A stretch of 42,874 nucleotides of DNA, taken from the NCBI GenBank assembly GCA_021203305.1, contig JAJQBK010000027.1, positions 45,727 to 88,600 of the forward strand. Direction: 5' to 3'. This DNA is from Lachnospiraceae bacterium (GTDB lineage Bacteria > Bacillota > Clostridia > Lachnospirales > Lachnospiraceae). The notes under the pieces were generated by a model, which had not been told where the DNA came from, did no database searches, and was given only the letters and a program-made list of their open reading frames with translations. The translations under genes were made by a program, and so were the position numbers. Shown here piece after piece: positions 39,368 to 42,874 of this stretch; position 1 is the stretch's first letter; every line of letters begins with the position of its first letter.

Positions 39368-40226
39368 CCGTTTTTTCTCCTGGTTTTAAATCAATCACCA
39401 CGCACTCGCCCGGGTTAAACATCCGGACGGGAATGGAATGCCAGCCCAGTCCCCGGCTGATCACCATGGCGGAATTTTTTTCCATAAAAAGGCCGCCGTC
39501 ATACTTCGGAAACAGACGAAAGCTGGTGGAAATCACGCCGCCCAGCACAGGAAGCCTGACGATTCCGCCGTGGACATGCCCGCTGACCACCAGATCCGCG
39601 CGCCAGTCCGCGTACTGCGGGAAAAACTCAGGATTGTGGGCAATGAGAAGGTGAAACGCTTCCGAAGAGGCTTCCCCGAATTTTTCCTTCATATAATAAG
39701 AAGGGAGAGAGCTTCTGCCCCATTTCCGGTAATATTCCTTCTCCAGTTCCAGGCCGTGAAGGGCGATATTGTACTCGTCAAGCAGAACCATCTCATTCTG
39801 CAGAAACACCACGCCGGCCCGGGACAGCTTCCGCTTATATTCTTCAAAACGCTCTCCATTCCCCTCCGGATCGTTCACAATTCTGCTCTCATGATTGCCC
39901 ATTCCATAATAAATCGGAAACGTTCCCGCAAGACCGCAGAGCAGATCCTCCGCCCCCGTATAATCCGAGTGCTTCCCGCTGGTGACCATATCCCCCGCAA
40001 TGAGAATCAGATCCGGCGACAGCTCTCTCACCTTCGCGGCGAGCCTTTCATTGTGCTTTCCAAATCCGGCGTCGTGCAGATCGGCCAGCACCACAAGGCG
40101 CAGGGCCTTTTTCAGCTTCGGATGGGCCAGCTGATATCTCACAATATGAAAATAATGAATATCATGGTATATAATCAGGCAGGCCGCGATGATAAGCAGC
40201 GCCGCAAAAATAATCAGAAAACGCAT
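39336..40226 (-). CDS. Membrane-anchored metallophosphoesterase (YaeI-like)
   Basis: 296 residues. An N-terminal helix (FLIIFAALLIIAACLII) anchors the protein. The calcineurin-like metal blocks are LVVLADLHDAGFG (DxH), LILIAGDMVTSGK (GD), YYGMGNHESRIVN (GNHE), LLIAHNPEFF (H) and LVVSGHVHGGIVRLP (GHxH). Active residues are complete. Related proteins act on phospholipid-like or cyclic substrates at the membrane; which one is unknown here. It precedes and overlaps scpA by 32 nt. Confidence 0.9.
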   Translation of the reverse strand: MRFLIIFAALLIIAACLIIYHDIHYFHIVRYQLAHPKLKKALRLVVLADLHDAGFGKHNERLAAKVRELSPDLILIAGDMVTSGKHSDYTGAEDLLCGLAGTFPIYYGMGNHESRIVNDPEGNGERFEEYKRKLSRAGVVFLQNEMVLLDEYNIALHGLELEKEYYRKWGRSSLPSYYMKEKFGEASSEAFHLLIAHNPEFFPQYADWRADLVVSGHVHGGIVRLPVLGGVISTSFRLFPKYDGGLFMEKNSAMVISRGLGWHSIPVRMFNPGECVVIDLKPGEKTDGHICKAGEI

Positions 40227-40533
40227 TTCCTTCCATTCCCGGCTTCAGAAACTGTCGGGAAATCATATGCACATCCCGCGACAAGCCCTTACGCCTGCAG
40301 TAAATATCATAAATCCCTTCCCGGCCATTTCCCGGCTTCCGGTCAGGGGCAAAAAATCAAAGCAATTTCTCCGGCATTGTCCGCCCCGAAACCATTTTAT
40401 TGTAACATATAATAAAGGCCCGGCGCAAGCCATTTATAAAGGCTCTCAGCAACGAAAATTAAGTCTCTCAGCGGATGGCTCTCGGCGGAATTCCGCAGCA
40501 GGATTGAGCAGCGGCGCGCCGGCAGAAGAAATC
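40227..40533. promoter_or_regulatory. Intergenic region with candidate promoter for the metallophosphoesterase-scpAB unit
   Basis: No gene is seen. On the minus strand TTGCGC (complement of 40423-40428), an 18-nt spacer and TACAAT (complement of 40399-40404) form a plausible promoter about 170 nt before the metallophosphoesterase ATG. A CTCTCAGC-like motif recurs at about 40443, 40464 and 40482. Confidence 0.4.
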
Positions 40534-41698
40534 TCACAGCAGAAACGCTGAAACCGCGTATTTATAAAAATCCCACAGCGACGCCGCGTCTATTGTCTGC
40601 GTATACACAATCTCCGTGCGGCCAATCTCCTGGCCGTTCAGCGAGTATACCGCGTATCCCGCCACCTGCCCCTCCTCCACCGGTGCTTCCACTTTTTCCG
40701 GCAGCTCAAAGCTTTTCACAATCTGAGAAATATCCCGGTTCTCCGTATCCAGATAGCGGAAGGCTCCACTGTAGGCGATATCCGCTTCCTTTACAATGGC
40801 GCCGGTTACTTCCAGCGCGTCCAGTGTGTACAGGTTTTCGTCCACATAGAGAGAGCTGACAGAATAGCCGTAATTCAGCAGAGCCGCCGCCTCCGTGAAG
40901 CGGTCCGCGCTGTTTTCACAGCCCATAACAACAGCAATCATCTCAATGTCGTCCTTCTTCGCGGTGGCGGAAATACAGAATTTCGCCTTCGAGGTGGAGC
41001 CGGTCTTTAAGCCCGTAGTGTAGGGATAGGTTTTCAGAAGCTTATTGGTGCTGCTCAGGGTAAAAACCGATTCTCCCCTGGCCGTGACGTGGGTAATGTC
41101 CTCCATCCAGATTCCCGTATAGTCAAACACCTCCGGATACAGCGTAATCAGTTCTCTGGACATGATCGCCACGTCCTTCGCGCTGGAATAATGGGAATCA
41201 GAATCCGTCAGGCCACAGCAGTCCTCAAAGTGAGTGTCCACCATTCCCAGGCTCACCGCCTTATTGTTCATCAGGTCCACGAAAGCTCCCTCCGAGCCCG
41301 CGATATACTCCGCGATGGCCACGCTGGCGTCGTTGGCGGAAGCCACCGTAATACACTTGATCAGCGTTTCCACCGTCTGCACCTCGCCGGATTCCAGGTA
41401 AACCTGGCTGCCTCCCATGCCGGCCGCGTAATCGCTGGTGATCACCGAATCCGTCAGGTCAATTTTCCCCTCCGACAGCGCCTCAAAGGTCAGAAGAAGG
41501 GTCATGATCTTGGTAATGGAAGCGGGAGAACGGCGCTCCGTGGCATTTTTTTTCATAAACGATCTGGCCGGTGGAAGCCTCCATGACAATGGCCGACGGA
41601 GAGGTGATCTCTGTGGCCGCGGCCGCGGAAATATTCTGTGAAATCAGGCAGCAGAAAGCCGTCAGGACCGCCAAAAACACGGAAAGAGTTTTTTTCAT
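40534..41698 (-). pseudogene. Second D-Ala-D-Ala carboxypeptidase, frameshifted
   Basis: Two frames form one PBP5-like protein of about 387 residues. The first (41698 to 41483) has a signal peptide (MKKTLSVFLAVLTAFCCLIS) and the mature start SAIVMEASTGQIVYEK. The second (to 40534) carries SITK (SxxK) in RRSPASITKIMTL, SAN in TVASANDASVAIAEY, and KTG in TTGLKTGSTSKAK, plus the C-terminal beta domain. They join at a plus-strand run of eight T (41546-41553); seven would read YEKNATERRSPAS without a break. As written, the peptidase is inactive; a sequence error is the simplest explanation. Confidence 0.85.
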
Positions 41699-41827
41699 AA
41701 AATAAAAAAAAGCCTTTTTCTTTTTATTATCTTATTCGCTTCCTTTATAATTATGCTATCCCTCCTGAGTATTCCGGGTGATTCCTGCTCTTTGCTGCTG
41801 CACGGTCAGACCCCTGCGGTTTGCCCG

Positions 41828-41874
41828 AAAAAGCTCCGGCCGGATGTCATCACAACACCCAGCCGGAGTTTTGC
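41828..41874. terminator. Bidirectional hairpin upstream of the second dac gene
   Basis: AAAGCTCCGGC-type arm at about 41829-41839 pairs with GCCGGAGTTTT at about 41862-41872. T-runs exist on both strands (TTTTGC on plus, CTTTTTC on minus). It would end transcripts of the degenerate gene at 41887-42396. Confidence 0.6.
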
Positions 41875-41886
41875 ATTCTTCCCCTT

Positions 41887-42396
41887 CTACAGCCGTGAAG
41901 ATACCGTCTGACGATCACTCTCCGGGACCTTCAGCGCATCCATGGCATGTTCCGCAGTCCATCCCATCGTTTCCATCAGGCTTTTCACATTAGCAGCCAA
42001 AGTTTTCAGTCTTCCACGCTCTTCCAGCTGCTGAGCCGCTTTACACATCGTCACTTTCTCTTCATTCCCTTCCATTTTAAAATCCACTCCTATGCAATAT
42101 TTGTACACGGGTTTTCTCACGATTTCTGTTTTCTCCATTCCCGGTTCCGTTTGATGGTCGAAATCTGCGTCTCAAGCGACTGAACGAAGGGGTCTCCGGT
42201 TTGTTCTCTTGTCGCAGGATTTCCCGCATATTCCAGAAAGCCGGCCAGCTCCGGCGGAACCTCGTCTTTATTCTTCCCTTTAGTACTTAAAAAAATTGTG
42301 TGTGTACCATCGTCCAGTGTTGTCCCCGTTTCCCTGCAGGTCATTTCATGACTGTATCGGTAAACCTTATTTTCCAGAAATTTTCCGACTAAACGG
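41887..42396 (-). pseudogene. 3' remnant of a Rpn/PD-(D/E)XK nuclease 'transposase' family gene
   Basis: Two overlapping frames carry pieces of one protein. The first, read from about 42396 without a start codon, has FLENKVYRYSHEMTCRETG, GTHTIFLSTKGKNKDEVP, PELAGFLEYAGNPA and FVQSLETQISTIKRNREW. The second (42138 to 41887) carries the usual C-terminal tail LAANVKSLMETMGWTAEHAM. These are the C-terminal half of the recombination-promoting nuclease family common in Lachnospiraceae. The N-terminal nuclease domain is missing because another gene ends at 42399. A stop after WRKQKS separates the frames. It is dead. Confidence 0.7.
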
Positions 42397-42398
42397 CC

Positions 42399-42874
42399 TC
42401 AGTACCAGCCATTCCTGAGCTTCGGCTCATACCCTCCATCCTCACCGTTACCATCACAGGCAACCATCTCAAAGCCATGCTTCCCACACCACCCGGATAC
42501 ATAGGAATCTATTTCAAAATCCTCCACGACCGGCTGGTAGTAGTCATCACATGTACAGTATTCCTCGAATTCACCATCCAGGTATTGTCTGATATTTTCT
42601 TCGAAGTATTGGTGGATGGCTTCCTTTGTCATGAACGGATTCTTCTTCAGAAGCTTCGACAGTTTTTTGTCAGAAGCAACTGCATCTTTGACAGGCGTCA
42701 GGATGATCTCTGCTCGGTAGTAACAATCCACTGTTCCGTTTCCTGCATCCCAGACTGCATATCCTTTCCATGTGTATTCAAACTCTTCCTCAAGAAACTG
42801 TGAGAGCCCCTCTAACTCCTTTTCCTTCCAGCTGTTCTCATTTTCTTCAGAGTACAGAGTAAGAAAGACTGCCG
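42399..42874 (-). CDS. Hypothetical protein, 5' end outside the window
   Basis: The frame stays open from the stop at 42399 to the window edge, at least 158 residues; an internal GTG at 42731 is not the real start, since upstream codons are open and of similar character (FLTLYSEENENSWKEKE). Visible features are acidic: DDYYQPVVEDFEIDSYV, two cysteines in EEYCTCDDYY, and a C-terminal GEDGGYEPKLRNGWY. There is no obvious transmembrane segment. I do not recognise a family and do not assign a function. Confidence 0.7.
   Translation of the reverse strand, partial: AVFLTLYSEENENSWKEKELEGLSQFLEEEFEYTWKGYAVWDAGNGTVDCYYRAEIILTPVKDAVASDKKLSKLLKKNPFMTKEAIHQYFEENIRQYLDGEFEEYCTCDDYYQPVVEDFEIDSYVSGWCGKHGFEMVACDGNGEDGGYEPKLRNGWY

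Overview
The window looks like chromosomal DNA of a Gram-positive anaerobe of class Clostridia, most likely a Lachnospiraceae gut bacterium. The pointers are a secG-rnr-smpB-ssrA block, scpA-scpB, two secreted D-Ala-D-Ala carboxypeptidases, a sodium-pumping decarboxylase operon and AGGAGG-type ribosome binding sites. This is inference from gene content; no 16S gene is present. Nearly every gene lies on the minus strand.

Layout. (1) 1-1013: a dUTPase gene behind an unannotated 55-residue membrane protein, with a clear promoter and terminator. (2) 1054-7863: an accessory region. It holds a RelE/Phd-type toxin-antitoxin pair, a Uma2-type nuclease, an MntA/HepT pair whose HEPN toxin has an in-frame stop, and then a roughly 4.3 kb relic of an integrative element at the 3' end of tRNA-Leu(CAA). 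The relic is bounded by a 26-bp direct repeat (3478-3503 and 7781-7806). Both ends carry paired AGTGTAATCA motifs. Inside are a GNAT protein, a small overlapping ORF, a flavodoxin-like reductase and a dead tyrosine integrase. That integrase is split by an IS4-family element (5509-7096) with a 7-bp target duplication. (3) 8040-14730: lysA, ung, hisF, hisH, a two-component system and a metallophosphoesterase. (4) 14819-16750: a fusion of a ParB-like domain and a BMP-type binding domain, with no signal peptide. (5) 16978-19730: an ArsR regulator, a free HMA domain and a CPC-type Zn/Cd P-type ATPase, with a recognisable promoter and operator. (6) 19885-25654: a HAD phosphatase, a frameshifted GtrII-like membrane protein and a MoxR/VWA pair. 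(7) 25684-29311: tmRNA, smpB, rnr (frameshifted) and secG. (8) 29426-30673: a Wzz-like polysaccharide co-polymerase. (9) 30831-36199: a five-gene biotin-dependent Na+ decarboxylase operon carrying both an acyl-CoA-type and an oxaloacetate/pyruvate-type carboxyltransferase. (10) 36504-41698: dacF-like gene, scpB, scpA, metallophosphoesterase and a second, frameshifted dac gene. (11) 41887-42874: the degenerate 3' end of a PD-(D/E)XK 'transposase' gene and a partial hypothetical gene.

Three otherwise well-conserved genes (rnr, the gtrII-like gene, the second dac) each break at a homopolymer that is exactly one base too long. That shared pattern suggests sequence error more than three independent mutations. 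The hepT stop and the integrase damage are different in kind and look biological. The most interesting leads are the nested tRNA-Leu island, the ParB-BMP fusion, the double-carboxyltransferase operon, and degenerate tandem duplications of gene ends (rnr start region, histidine kinase 3' end).
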